DNA of 64,000 nt from Neobacillus mesonae (GCF_001636315.1 NZ_KV440949.1:3590973-3654972), one strand, 5' to 3'. Counted from the stretch's first letter, positions 51,118-60,941 are shown. Made by a program: numbers and translations. Notes: generated by a model not told the origin, from the letters alone.

Positions 51118-52482
51118 ATGAATTACGCAAATATTGTAACAAGCTTACCTGGAAAAAAGTCTGAGAGACTAGTAGAAAGAAGAGAGAATATTGTCCCAAA
51201 AGGAGTCAGCTACGGTGTTCCTGCTTTTGCCGAGACTGCCGAGGGAGCGCTGATCAAGGATGTTGACGGCAATACGTTTATTGATTTTGTTGGAGCGATT
51301 GGCGTAATGAACGTCGGGCATGGCCACCCAAAAGTAAAACAAGCCCTGCATCAGCAAGTGGATCAGTTTATCCATACCGGATTTAACGTGATGATGTATG
51401 AATCCTATATTGAACTGGCAGAAAGGCTGGCACGTCTTGCTCCAGGAGAGCATGATAAGAAGGTTCTGCTGCAAAACAGCGGCGCGGAAGCAGTAGAAAA
51501 CGCCGTGAAAATTGCGAGAAAGTATACAAAAAGGCAAGGGATCATTTCATTTTCCAGAGGGTATCATGGGCGGACATTAATGACGATGACTATGACAAGC
51601 AAAGTGAAGCCTTATAAATTTGAATTTGGCCCGTTTGCTCCTGAGGTTTACAGAGCGCCGTTCCCATATATGTACCGCCGTCCGGAGGGGTTAACGGAAG
51701 AGCAGTATGAGGATTTCGTGCTTCAGGAATTTCGCAATTTCTTTATCAGTGAAGTGGCTCCGGAAACGATCGCCGCTGTTGTCATGGAACCGGTTCAGGG
51801 TGAAGGAGGATTTATTGTCCCAGGCAAACGTTTTGTCCAAGGCGTCTATCAATTGTGTAAGGAGCACGGCATCTTATTTATCGCTGATGAAATTCAAACA
51901 GGATTTGCAAGAACCGGCCGTTATTTTGCGATTGAGCACTTTGACGTTGTTCCTGATTTGATGACGATATCCAAATCAATGGGAGCTGGAGTGCCAATCA
52001 GCGGTGTGATTGGGCGAAAAGAGATCATGGACGCAGCAGAACCGGGCGAACTTGGCGGAACCTATAGCGGAAGTCCATTAGGATGCAGAGCGGCTTTGGC
52101 AGTATTGGATGTCATTGAAGAAGAAGGATTAAATGCGCGTGGAGAAGAGATTGGCACTATCGTTATGAATAAATTTCAAGAGTTTTATCAGAAGTTTGAT
52201 TGCATTGGCGACATAAGAGGCCTTGGTGCGATGTGTGCCATGGAAATTGTAAAGGACAGGGGAACAAAGGAACCGTCCAAGGAATTGACCAATCTGATTA
52301 TCAAGGAAGCAAACAAAAGAGGACTGTTGATCTTTAGTGCTGGTGTTTATGGAAATGTTATTCGGCTTCTTATGCCGTTAGTGATTACCGATGAGCAATT
52401 ACAGGAAGGGTTAACCATTTTAGAAAAAGCAATTGAAGCAGCCGTAGTTTCTTTTAAAAAGGATTGTTTAGTAAACGCATAA
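51118..52482 (+). CDS. gabT: 4-aminobutyrate / 5-aminovalerate aminotransferase
   Basis: ATG at 51118 (MNYANIVTSLPG) follows AAAGGGAG. The 454-residue class III aminotransferase has the cofactor loop NSGAEAVENAVKIARKYT, the FSRGYHGRTLMTM and EPVQGEGG blocks, ADEIQTGFARTGR, and the PLP lysine in TISKSMGAGVPISGV. It transfers the omega-amino group to 2-oxoglutarate, giving succinate semialdehyde from GABA or glutarate semialdehyde from 5-aminovalerate. It lies 29 bases after gabP. Confidence 0.95.
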   Translation: MNYANIVTSLPGKKSERLVERRENIVPKGVSYGVPAFAETAEGALIKDVDGNTFIDFVGAIGVMNVGHGHPKVKQALHQQVDQFIHTGFNVMMYESYIELAERLARLAPGEHDKKVLLQNSGAEAVENAVKIARKYTKRQGIISFSRGYHGRTLMTMTMTSKVKPYKFEFGPFAPEVYRAPFPYMYRRPEGLTEEQYEDFVLQEFRNFFISEVAPETIAAVVMEPVQGEGGFIVPGKRFVQGVYQLCKEHGILFIADEIQTGFARTGRYFAIEHFDVVPDLMTISKSMGAGVPISGVIGRKEIMDAAEPGELGGTYSGSPLGCRAALAVLDVIEEEGLNARGEEIGTIVMNKFQEFYQKFDCIGDIRGLGAMCAMEIVKDRGTKEPSKELTNLIIKEANKRGLLIFSAGVYGNVIRLLMPLVITDEQLQEGLTILEKAIEAAVVSFKKDCLVNA

Positions 52483-52528
52483 GCGGTCAAATATCGTTTC
52501 GAAATAATATTTGAAGAGGGGAAATGGA

Positions 52529-53959
52529 ATGAGTACACAATTGATGCACATCAATGGGGAAAGTGTGGACTGTGAAAGCAAGGAACTAATTAAGGTAATC
52601 AACCCTGCAACGAATCAGGTGATGGCAGCTGTTCCGAAAGGTGGAAAAGCAGAAGCGGAAAAAGCTGTCGATGCCGCTTATACAGCTTTTAAGGAATGGT
52701 CAGTGAAAACGGCAGAAGAGCGCGCCAAATTATTGATGAAATGGTTCTATTTAATTGAAGAAAATATAGAAGAAATAGCCCGCATTATGACGCAGGAGCA
52801 AGGAAAGCCATTAAAGGAAGCAATTGGTGAACTCAATAATGCAAACAGTTATATTTCTTGGTATGCGGAAGAAGGGAAAAGGATTTATGGCGAGACCATT
52901 CCTTCCTCTCATCCGAATAAAAGAATTCTTGTCCTAAAGCAGCCAGTAGGCGTTGTTGCAGCAATTACACCGTGGAATTTTCCTGCCGCGATGATTACCC
53001 GGAAAGTGGCTCCGGCACTTGCAGCCGGCTGTACTGCGGTCATCAAACCAGCTTCGCAAACACCGCTGACAGCGATTAAGCTTGTGGAGCTTGCCCATTT
53101 GGCAGGTATTCCGAAAGGCGTATTAAATGTCGTCACGGGGGATGCAAGGGCGATCGGTGATACATGGCTCCAGGATGACCGAGTACGGAAACTCACGTTT
53201 ACTGGTTCAACTGAGATTGGCAAGCAGCTGATGAAAGGGGCGGCAGAAACGGTCAAGAAAATTTCTTTAGAATTGGGCGGCCATGCTCCGTTTATTGTCA
53301 TGGATGATGCTGATATTGATAAGGCGGTAGAGGGAGTCATTGGTTCGAAGTTCCGAAATGCAGGCCAGACGTGCATTTGTACAAATCGTATTTATGTACA
53401 TGAGTCGATTGAGGCTGTGTTTAATGAAAAGTTCAGCCAAGCTGCTAAACAATTAAGAATAGGGAATGGATTGGATCAAGGAACAGACGTCGGGCCGATG
53501 ATTGACTTACATGCGATTGAAAAGGTAAAAGAACATATTGATGATGCCATCAGCAAGGGCGGTGAAGTCCTTCAGGGAGGCAGCAGAGTCAATCTTGCAG
53601 ATGGGTATTATTTTGAACCGACCATTATTTCAAATGCTGGAGATGATATGCTCTGTATGACAGAGGAGACATTTGGCCCTCTTGCACCAGTGGCAACGTT
53701 TAAAACGGAAGAAGAAGTGATTGAACGGGCAAACAATTCAAAATACGGGTTAGCTGCCTATGTCTATACTCAAAACTTAAGCCGAGCCATTCGGATCAGT
53801 GAAAAACTTGAATATGGTATTGTCGGGCTAAATGATGGACTCCCTACCGTTGCCCAAGCACCATTTGGCGGGATGAAGGAAAGTGGTTTAGGAAGAGAAG
53901 GCGGACATTATGGTATAGACGAATATCTAGAAGTAAAATATGTATCGATCTCTATTTAA
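52529..53959 (+). CDS. gabD: Succinate/glutarate semialdehyde dehydrogenase
   Basis: ATG at 52529 (MSTQLMHINGES) follows GAGGGG. The 476-residue aldehyde dehydrogenase has PWNFPAAMITRKVAPALAAGC, the NAD(P) loop FTGSTEIGKQLM, catalytic Glu in ISLELGGHAPFIV and catalytic Cys in NAGQTCICTNR, and the closing GLNDGLPTVAQAPFGGMKESGLGREGG typical of GabD. It oxidises succinate or glutarate semialdehyde. As third gene of the gabPTD operon it delivers glutarate to CsiD. Terminator at 54002. Confidence 0.95.
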   Translation: MSTQLMHINGESVDCESKELIKVINPATNQVMAAVPKGGKAEAEKAVDAAYTAFKEWSVKTAEERAKLLMKWFYLIEENIEEIARIMTQEQGKPLKEAIGELNNANSYISWYAEEGKRIYGETIPSSHPNKRILVLKQPVGVVAAITPWNFPAAMITRKVAPALAAGCTAVIKPASQTPLTAIKLVELAHLAGIPKGVLNVVTGDARAIGDTWLQDDRVRKLTFTGSTEIGKQLMKGAAETVKKISLELGGHAPFIVMDDADIDKAVEGVIGSKFRNAGQTCICTNRIYVHESIEAVFNEKFSQAAKQLRIGNGLDQGTDVGPMIDLHAIEKVKEHIDDAISKGGEVLQGGSRVNLADGYYFEPTIISNAGDDMLCMTEETFGPLAPVATFKTEEEVIERANNSKYGLAAYVYTQNLSRAIRISEKLEYGIVGLNDGLPTVAQAPFGGMKESGLGREGGHYGIDEYLEVKYVSISI

Positions 53960-54001
53960 TGGCGGGCTGTAAACGGGCTCCGAGCCTATTATAAACGTTG
54001 A

Positions 54002-54043
54002 AATGAGTGTTAAATTGTATATTAATTTGACACTCATTTTTTT
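54002..54043 (+). terminator. Intrinsic terminator of gabPTD
   Basis: AATGAGTGTTAAATT pairs with AATTTGACACTCATT, followed by T's. Confidence 0.85.
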
Positions 54044-54126
54044 GTTGTGTAGAAATTTCTACTGATTACGAAGATTAATGGGATGCCGTCTTATCTGTGA
54101 ATTTTTTTTAGAGCGCATTAAAGAAA

Positions 54127-54756
54127 AAATAGCGAGAAATCGCTCACTATGAGACTTTCATAAAGCGCATAAGAGTTGAAAAGTCGGGGATTCGCGTACC
54201 ATGAACCTTTCATAGAGCGCATCGGAGTAAAAAAATCGAGCCCCCACGTACTATGAACCTTTCATAGAGCGCGTCGGAGTAAAAAAATCGAGCTCCCGCG
54301 TACTATGAACCTTTCATAGGGCGCGTCGGAGTAAAAAAATCGAGCCCCCACGTACTATGAACCTTTCATAGAGCGCGTCGGAGTAAAAAAATCGAGCTCC
54401 CGCGTACCATGAACCTTTCATAGAGCGCGTCGGAGTAAAAAAATCGAGCTCCCGCGTACTATGAACCTTTCATAGAGCGTATCGGAGTAAAAAAATCGAG
54501 CTCCCGCGTACTATGAACCTTTCATAGAGCGCGTCGGAGTAAAAAAATCGAGCTCCCGCGTACTATGAACCTTTCATAGAGCGCGTCGGAGTAAAAAAAT
54601 CGAGCTCCCGCGTACTATGAACCTTTCATAGAGCGCGTAGGAGTAAAAAAATCGAGCTCCCGCGTACTATGAACCTTTCATAGAGCGCGTAGGAGTTAAA
54701 AAAACAGAGCCCCCGCGCACTATGAAGATTCCATAGAGCGTATTGGAGTTAAAAAG
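54127..54756. repeat. Tandem array C, 12 units of 52 bp
   Basis: The anchor ATGA (of CTATGAA) recurs at 54149, 54201, 54253, 54305, 54357, 54409, 54461, 54513, 54565, 54617 and 54669, every step exactly 52, then 54722 (53). Each unit folds as CTCC-CGCG-TA-CTATGAA-CCT-TTCATAG-AG-CGCG-TC-GGAG, about 15 base pairs, followed by TAAAAAAATCGAG. On the minus strand every hairpin is followed by a seven-T run within five bases, like an intrinsic terminator. The LysR gene ends 33 bases to the right and would be transcribed into it. The sequence is unrelated to arrays A/B. Confidence 0.95.
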
Positions 54757-54788
54757 ATTTTATAATTATGTTAAAATCACCCCAATTT

Positions 54789-55655
54789 TCACCGTGCCAT
54801 CATTGTATCCTTTAAAAAGTTAATAAAAATGGATACTTCATCCGTTTCTACTTTTGTTAAAACATAGGTACAGGAGGCAGAAGGGGAGATTTTGTCTGAT
54901 TTAATCTCTACCAGCTTATTCATAGCTAGTTCATCTTTAATCACAGTAAAAGGCAAATAGGAAACGCCAAGTCCTTCCTCGATGAAACGCTTTGTTACTT
55001 CTACTTGATTCACCTTCATGGTACGGACAGTGGGATAATGTGTTTTCACATTTTTCAAAAGCTGATCCCAATAAACAGGGTGGTTATGAGTGATAAGCCG
55101 ATAATTTTGTAATACCATTTGTTCATCAAACGTACAAGCCTCGGTTGGTCCGACTAATTTGACTAACTCCTCATGTACAACATCGCACTTAATATTGGTT
55201 TGAATAGGAACAATTCTTGTCAGTCCTAAATCAGCCCTGCCTGCACTCATTTCCTCGCCTATATCGAAAGATTTCAAAACGTTAATGATGACTTCTATAT
55301 CAGGATTATTATCCATAAATTTTCGAAGGATTGAAGGTAGAAATGAAGAGGCAATTTGTGGAGCAGCTGCAATAATTAATTTGCGTTTATATCCTTGTTT
55401 CCATGATTCAAAGTCATTTAACCCCTGGTCATATTTTGCTATCATCTCCCTTGCAAATGGAAGAAAATGATGGCCAGCTGGTGTAAGAGCAATTTTTTTA
55501 CCATCCCTCTCAAACAATTGAATATTAAGGCTTTCTTCAAGTCGTTTAATATGTTTTGTAATTGCCGGCTGAGTTAGAAAAAGTTCTTCTGATGTTTTGC
55601 GGAAATTTTCATATTTGGCGGCAACAATAAATGTTTTAATCCATTTAATATCCAT
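54789..55655 (-). CDS. LysR-family transcriptional regulator
   Basis: A 288-residue LTTR with the N-terminal HTH MDIKWIKTFIVAAKYENFRKT, LTQPAITKHIKRLEESLNIQLFERDGKKIALTPAGH, and a periplasmic-binding-protein-like effector domain. The YLPFTVIKDELAMNKLVEI end is typical. Divergent from the methyltransferase gene at 55792, which may be its target. Ligand unknown. The 3' end runs toward array C with no separate terminator, so the first array unit may do that job. Confidence 0.9.
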   Translation of the reverse strand: MDIKWIKTFIVAAKYENFRKTSEELFLTQPAITKHIKRLEESLNIQLFERDGKKIALTPAGHHFLPFAREMIAKYDQGLNDFESWKQGYKRKLIIAAAPQIASSFLPSILRKFMDNNPDIEVIINVLKSFDIGEEMSAGRADLGLTRIVPIQTNIKCDVVHEELVKLVGPTEACTFDEQMVLQNYRLITHNHPVYWDQLLKNVKTHYPTVRTMKVNQVEVTKRFIEEGLGVSYLPFTVIKDELAMNKLVEIKSDKISPSASCTYVLTKVETDEVSIFINFLKDTMMAR

Positions 55656-55791
55656 AAAGTATCACCTTCGTAATAACACTTGGTTATTAAAAATCAATTT
55701 TTTTGTTAATATCTATTATTTCGCCTTTCCATTATAATTCAATTAACAGAATAGTACATCATTTTTAAGCTAAAAAGGGGAGGGAAAAAAT

Positions 55792-56569
55792 ATGGAATCC
55801 ATTCATATTAAGAAGAATATCTGGGATGCGAATTTATACGATACGAACTATTCTTTTGTTTCGAAATACGGAAATAGTTTAGTTGAATTATTGGCTCCAA
55901 AACAAGGGGAGAAAATTCTTGATCTTGGCTGCGGAACTGGAGATTTAGCTAATACCATATATGAGGTTGGCGGGGATATTGTTGGAGTAGACAAATCTGA
56001 AACGATGGTGGAACAAGCAATTCGTAAATACCCGCATATACAGTTTATGGTGCAGGATGCCACAGACTTAGACTTTCACAGCCAATTTGATGCCGTATTC
56101 TCAAATGCAGCACTTCACTGGGTACAAGCCAGCTGACAAAGCGTTATATGGTATTAATCAAAGTTTAAAACAAGGTGGGAGGTTTGTGGCAGAATTTGGA
56201 GGGAAAGGTAATGTTCAAATGTTCATAAGCGAAATCATTCAGCAAATCAAAGAAACAGGGTTAGAATTTTCAAAGGAAAATTTCCTTTGGTTTTTCCCAA
56301 GTATTGCCGAGTATTCGACTTTAATGGAAGAGGCAGGATTTAAAGTGACTTTTGCTTATCATTTTGATATACCAACTCAATTGGATGGAGAGAATGGATT
56401 AAAAAACTGGATTCATATGTTTGCTAATCATTTATTTAAAGGGATTCCCGAAGATACAAAAAACGAAATCATAACGAAGGTGGAAAAAAATCTAAAAGAA
56501 CGATTATATAAGGATGGTAATTGGATTGCGGATTATAAAAGAATTCGTGTAGTTGGGATTAAAGAATAA
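55792..56569 (+). pseudogene. SAM-dependent methyltransferase broken by one frameshift
   Basis: The first frame (55792-56136) has motif I ILDLGCGTGDLAN, GVDKSETMVEQAIRKYP, QDATDLDF and DAVFSNAALHWV; the second (to 56569) continues KPADKALYGINQSLKQGGRF and the whole C-terminal part. At about 56124-56128 GTA-C-AAGCCAGCT has one extra base; removing it restores HWVKPADKAL. Joined length would be about 258 residues, as in trans-aconitate-type methyltransferases. Because all else is intact, a recent mutation or a sequence error are both possible. GGGGAGGG gives a strong ribosome site. Confidence 0.85.
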
Positions 56570-56570
56570 T

Positions 56571-56609
56571 GGGTAAGGGAGGAGTCAAATGGGCCCTTCC
56601 TTTACCCAG
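56571..56609 (+). terminator. Intrinsic terminator; gap to 56951 otherwise empty
   Basis: GGGTAAGGGAGG pairs with CCTTCCTTTACCC. The rest of the gap is A+T-rich; I see no gene or known RNA in it. Confidence 0.7.
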
Positions 56610-56951
56610 TGTTTTATCATACAGAATGTATTTAATATGCTTAACAAGGGGGCCTTCTTTTTAAAATATGTGAAAGCTTTGATATCTTTCAGAAATATTT
56701 GTTAAAAATATCGGCCTTTTAAAAGGCTGTCAACCCCTAGATTTATATAAAATTTTGGTAAATTGGTAGAATGTTGGAGTTTGAGAGGGTATTAAAATTA
56801 ATGGGAATTTCCCGATTTAAGTAGAGTTTTATGAGTATTAGAAAATAGAAAGAGTCAAGCCTTACAAATCCTTCCTGAAATATGACAAAAAACCTGTGTT
56901 AAGATGAAACTGCATTTGCAATAACTTGCTTTTATAGGGAGGATGTTAAAA

Positions 56952-57662
56952 ATGGCAAAAAAGAAAGTAATGTTAACTGTGGCAGCGGCAGCCGCATTAA
57001 TGATGGGAAGCCCTGCTATTAACAAAGCAGAAGCAGCAACCACAACAACTAGTAAAGTTTATGTCTATCAATATTCGAATATGGATGAGTTTAATAGATT
57101 TCTAGAACAAATATATGCACGCTATGGTCTGGCGGTACCGAAGATGACTGGTGCTGAGCAGGGAGCATCGCAAACGCATCAGCCTGTTCAGAAGGAAACG
57201 GTACAGCCATCACAGCAGCCTACTGCTAAACAAGAGCCTGCACCATCACCCCAAAAGCCTGCACCAACACAAACAACTAACAGCTTAAGCGCTTATGAGC
57301 AAAAGGTAGTTGATCTTACAAATCAAGAGCGTGCGAAAAATGGGCTGCCTGGCCTTAAGGTAGATGTGGAGTTAAGTAAGATGGCGCATGAGAAATCTCG
57401 TGATATGTCTACTAATAGCTACTTCGACCATACCAGCCCGACTTATGGGTCTCCTTTCGATATGATGAAGCAATATGGAATCAGTTATCGTTATGCGGGT
57501 GAAAATATCGCGATGGGCCAAAAAACTCCAGAGGAAGTGGTCAAGGCTTGGATGAATAGCGAAGGGCACCGCAAGAACATTTTAAGCCCTAATTTCACGC
57601 ATATTGGTGTTGGTTACGTTTCACAAGGAAACTACTGGACACAGGAGTTTATTGGGAAATAA
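56952..57662 (+). CDS. Secreted CAP-domain (SCP/PR1) protein, YkwD-like
   Basis: ATG at 56952 follows GGGAGGATG. Residues 1-28 form a signal peptide ending KAEAA; residues ~60-115 are a Pro/Gln-rich linker with PAPSPQKPAPTQ; residues ~118-236 are a CAP domain with LTNQERAKNGLPGLKVD, MAHEKSRDM, YFDHTSPTYGSPFDMM, YAGENIAMG and SEGHRKNILSPNFTHIGVG, which contains the His/Glu cavity residues. Bacillus YkwD-type proteins are exported; their biochemical activity is not settled, and some are found on spores. Confidence 0.88.
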   Translation: MAKKKVMLTVAAAAALMMGSPAINKAEAATTTTSKVYVYQYSNMDEFNRFLEQIYARYGLAVPKMTGAEQGASQTHQPVQKETVQPSQQPTAKQEPAPSPQKPAPTQTTNSLSAYEQKVVDLTNQERAKNGLPGLKVDVELSKMAHEKSRDMSTNSYFDHTSPTYGSPFDMMKQYGISYRYAGENIAMGQKTPEEVVKAWMNSEGHRKNILSPNFTHIGVGYVSQGNYWTQEFIGK

Positions 57663-57666
57663 ACCA

Positions 57667-57706
57667 AAAAACACGCATGGATTATGTTTATATCCATGCG
57701 TGTTTT
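57667..57706. terminator. Bidirectional terminator between the CAP gene and hmp
   Basis: AAAAACACGCATGGA and TCCATGCGTGTTTT with A and T flanks. Confidence 0.9.
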
Positions 57707-57765
57707 AGTTAACTTATAATAGTGATGGTTCAGTATTTCTAGGCTGTGACAGGCACTTAATTTTC

Positions 57766-59055
57766 TTATTCGTCCAAATCGCCAAAGGAGCCGAAAAATT
57801 CGTAGTGGATCCGTTCTTTTGGGATTTCCCATTGGTTTAGAGCTTGATTTACGGCTTTCATAAATGGTGTTGGACCGCAGAAGTAAAAATCATTGTCTTT
57901 AGAAGGGAGTATTCCCTTGAGGAAATCTAGCGTAATGTACCCTTCCTTATCATATAACTTTGATTCTTTGTCTGCTTCTATTGGTTTTTCATAAATGATA
58001 AATGGCTTCAGGTTTTTATGACTGGCGGCTAGGTCATCGACATGTTTTTTAAAGGCATGATAATTGCTGTTGACCGCTGCATGAATCCAGTAGATTTCCT
58101 TTTGCGGTTCTTCTTCGCTTACCGTATTTAACATGCTCATTAACGGTGTTAAGCCGACGCCTCCGCTAATAAGCACCAGAGGAAGTTTACTCTCCCGGTC
58201 TAAATAAAAGTCGCCTGCCGGAGCGGAAACTGGGATGATATCACCTTCGTTAATGTGGTTATGCAAATAGTTAGAAACAACCCCTGGAGGCAGACCTTCC
58301 TCCCTGGGATCTTCACGTCGAACACTGATGCGGTAATAATCCAGATCTGGACGGTCGGATAAGCTGTATTGCCGAAGAGCTGTGTATTCATGGTCTGGGA
58401 TTTCAATTTTGACCGTAATATATTGTCCTGGTGTAAATACAGCCAGTTTTGCTCCATCTTTTGGTTTCAAATAAAACGATGTAATCACGTCGCTCTCCTG
58501 CACTTTACGGTCGACAACAAAATCCTTAAACCCAGCCCATCCGCCAGGCTGCGCCTCCGTTGTCTTGTACAGCTCATTTTCCATTCGGATGAAAACATCG
58601 GAAATCACTTCATAGGCATCGGCCCATGCATCCATAATTTCATCCGTGGCAGCATCACCTAATACTTCCTTAATAGCCCCTAATAAATTTTCACCGACAA
58701 TCGGATAATGTTCCGGCTTGATCTGTAAGCTTCGATGCTTTTCACCAATCCGCTCTAAAACGGGCATGATTTGGGTCATATCCTCTATATTAGCGGCAGC
58801 GCCGTAAACAGCGTCCGCCAGGGCCTTTGGCTGATGACCCGTTATTTGATGCGTCATGTTAAAAATATTTTTTAATTCGGGATGGTTGGCGAACATTCGT
58901 TTATAAAAACGCTTGGTAATGGCCTCACCGTGCTCCTTGACCACCGGCAATGTGGCCTTAACAATTTCCAATTTCTTTGGGTCTAACTGCTTTACAATTT
59001 TAACGGCCTCTTTCCAAGACTCCTTCTCGGATATCTGCTTTTCAGAAATACTCAA
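57766..59055 (-). CDS. hmp: Flavohaemoglobin / nitric oxide dioxygenase
   Basis: TTG start after AAGGAGGGA. The 429-residue protein has an N-terminal globin domain (about 20-165; KEHGEAITKRFYKRMF, the haem-pocket FNMTHQITGHQPKALADAVY and KHRSLQIKPEHYPIVGENL with proximal His), an FAD domain (FTPGQYITVKI, LRQYSLSDRPDLDYYRISV) and an NAD domain (LVLISGGVGLTPLMSML, DFYFCGPTPFMKAV). It oxidises NO to nitrate with NADH and O2. Starts about 30 residues later than shorter Hmp proteins, with an N-terminal extension. Promoter details were not resolved. Confidence 0.95.
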   Translation of the reverse strand: MSISEKQISEKESWKEAVKIVKQLDPKKLEIVKATLPVVKEHGEAITKRFYKRMFANHPELKNIFNMTHQITGHQPKALADAVYGAAANIEDMTQIMPVLERIGEKHRSLQIKPEHYPIVGENLLGAIKEVLGDAATDEIMDAWADAYEVISDVFIRMENELYKTTEAQPGGWAGFKDFVVDRKVQESDVITSFYLKPKDGAKLAVFTPGQYITVKIEIPDHEYTALRQYSLSDRPDLDYYRISVRREDPREEGLPPGVVSNYLHNHINEGDIIPVSAPAGDFYLDRESKLPLVLISGGVGLTPLMSMLNTVSEEEPQKEIYWIHAAVNSNYHAFKKHVDDLAASHKNLKPFIIYEKPIEADKESKLYDKEGYITLDFLKGILPSKDNDFYFCGPTPFMKAVNQALNQWEIPKERIHYEFFGSFGDLDE

Positions 59056-59232
59056 AAAAATATCCCTCCTTCTTACATTGAAAGTTTGCGCTTGATGATT
59101 TTTCTTATGTATGGGAATAGGTGGGGAGAAATTATGACATTATCAATACTGATTTTAAATTACCCGCTGATTGAAGGTAACTTTTCGAAGGTTAGCATGC
59201 CACAGTTGCTCCTTTTATATAAGTGTTTTATT

Positions 59233-59252
59233 ATATAAGAGGTTTCTTATAT
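59233..59252. promoter_or_regulatory. Putative ArsR operator
   Basis: ATATAAG-AGGTTT-CTTATAT lies 24 bases before the arsR start, the position and dyad form of ArsR/SmtB operators. Confidence 0.7.
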
Positions 59253-59275
59253 GCTTATTTATGGGAGGTGTCGTA

Positions 59276-59614
59276 ATGAAGAAGAGATCTAATGAGGAAA
59301 CAGCAAAAATACTCAAGCTTTTAGGTGATAAAACAAGACTTTCCATGATGGGGTTGCTCATGAATCATGACTGTTGTGTTTGCGAATTTGTTGAGCTCTT
59401 TAAGATGTCTCAGCCGGCCATCAGTCAGCATTTACGGAAGCTAAAAGATGCTGGACTAGTGAATGAGCAGAAAAGGGGACAATGGGTTTTTTATTCTTTA
59501 AACCGTCAAAATACCTTTTTCCCTTTGGTTGATGACGTTTTAAAGCATGTTCCAGACCAGGAAGAGAAAATTAACTTGTTAGCGCAAAAAGGACTGAGAA
59601 TAACGTGTAATTAA
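59276..59614 (+). CDS. arsR: Arsenical resistance repressor ArsR
   Basis: ATG at 59276 ([20 protein letters not shown]) follows GGGAGGTG; the longer frame includes the operator. The 112-residue winged-helix repressor carries the arsenite-binding CVC motif in [13 protein letters not shown] and the recognition helix [18 protein letters not shown]. As(III) binding releases it from DNA. First gene of arsR-arsB-arsC. Confidence 0.93.
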   Translation: MKKRSNEETAKILKLLGDKTRLSMMGLLMNHDCCVCEFVELFKMSQPAISQHLRKLKDAGLVNEQKRGQWVFYSLNRQNTFFPLVDDVLKHVPDQEEKINLLAQKGLRITCN

Positions 59615-59631
59615 TTGGGGAGTTGAGTTCT

Positions 59632-60927
59632 TTGTTACAAACTGTTTTAGCGGTTGTCATCTTTGTGGTGACACTTATTCTTGTCATTTGGCAGCCTAGA
59701 AATTTATCAATTGGCTGGTCGGCATGCGGCGGGGCAATCGTAGCGCTTTTAGCTGGGGTTGTGAATCTGCATGACGTATGGACAGTAACCGGGATTGTGT
59801 GGAACGCCACTTTTGTGTTTATTGCTATTATTATTATTTCTTTAATTCTTGATGAAATTGGTTTCTTCGAATGGGCAGCCTTACATATGGCCAGGGCAGC
59901 CAAGGGGAACGGAGTGAAAATGTTTGTCTATGTCTCTATTTTAGGAGCGATTGTGGCGGCATTTTTTGCCAATGACGGGGCAGCGCTTATTTTGACTCCT
60001 ATCGTTCTGGCAATGGTACGAGCATTGAAATTTGATGAAAAAATGGTTTTTCCGTTTATTATCGCAAGTGGTTTCATTGCTGATACCACATCCTTGCCCT
60101 TAGTAGTGAGTAACCTTGTTAATATTGTCTCTGCAGATTTTTTCAAGATTGGCTTTAGTGAATATGCTTCGAGAATGATAATTCCTAACCTATTCTCTTT
60201 AGCAGCCAGCATTTTAGTACTCTATCTGTATTTCAGAAAAAGAATTCCAAAACAATATGATCTAAACCATTTAAAATCACCAGTTGAAGCCATTCGAGAT
60301 GGGAAAATGTTTCGATTGTCCTGGCTGGTGCTTGCCGTCTTATTAATAGGGTATTTCGCCAGCAAGCTGTTAAATGTACCGGTTTCGGTCATCGCTGGAA
60401 TCATTGCGATATTCTTCATACTAATGGCAAGAAAAAGCCCGGCGGTAAATACGAAGCAAGTTTTGAAAGGGGCTCCTTGGGCGATTGTGTTCTTCTCAAT
60501 CGGTATGTATGTGGTGGTCTATGGACTTCGTAATGCAGGGATTACCACACTGCTTGCTGATGTTATCCAATTTGGTGTCGATCAAGGATTGTTTGCTGGA
60601 ACCATGATCATGGGTTTCCTTGCCGCCATTCTATCTTCCATTATGAATAACATGCCTACAGTGATGATCGATGCTTTGGCTATTTCCGATACATCTGCAA
60701 CAGGAGTAATGAAAGAAGCTCTTATCTACGCCAATGTTATTGGCTCCGATTTAGGTCCTAAGATTACCCCAATAGGGTCGCTTGCCACCTTATTATGGCT
60801 GCATGTCCTTTCGCAAAAAGGTGTAAAAATATCATGGGGTACCTATTTTAAAACGGGAATCGTCATTACTATCCCGGTTCTATTTATTACTCTGTTAGGA
60901 TTATTCCTGCGGTTACTATTTGTTTAA
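59632..60927 (+). CDS. arsB: Arsenite efflux transporter ArsB
   Basis: TTG at 59632 lies nine bases after GGGGAG; a TTG at 59623 is too close. The 431-residue protein has 12 membrane segments in the ArsB/NhaD pattern with [33 protein letters not shown] and the second half's [13 protein letters not shown] and [21 protein letters not shown]. It exports arsenite using the proton motive force, as no arsA ATPase gene is adjacent. Second gene of the ars operon. Confidence 0.95.
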   Translation: MLQTVLAVVIFVVTLILVIWQPRNLSIGWSACGGAIVALLAGVVNLHDVWTVTGIVWNATFVFIAIIIISLILDEIGFFEWAALHMARAAKGNGVKMFVYVSILGAIVAAFFANDGAALILTPIVLAMVRALKFDEKMVFPFIIASGFIADTTSLPLVVSNLVNIVSADFFKIGFSEYASRMIIPNLFSLAASILVLYLYFRKRIPKQYDLNHLKSPVEAIRDGKMFRLSWLVLAVLLIGYFASKLLNVPVSVIAGIIAIFFILMARKSPAVNTKQVLKGAPWAIVFFSIGMYVVVYGLRNAGITTLLADVIQFGVDQGLFAGTMIMGFLAAILSSIMNNMPTVMIDALAISDTSATGVMKEALIYANVIGSDLGPKITPIGSLATLLWLHVLSQKGVKISWGTYFKTGIVITIPVLFITLLGLFLRLLFV

Positions 60928-60941
60928 AGGGGCGAAGCAAA

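Noticed and set aside
52909..53376. Open frame of 155 codons opposite gabD
   Set aside because: Antisense to conserved catalytic segments of the dehydrogenase; no start signal or family resemblance.
54127..54756. CRISPR array
   Set aside because: Units are contiguous, the whole 52-bp unit is repeated, there are no variable spacers and no cas genes are present. The same holds for the arrays at 17783, 38452 and 63821.
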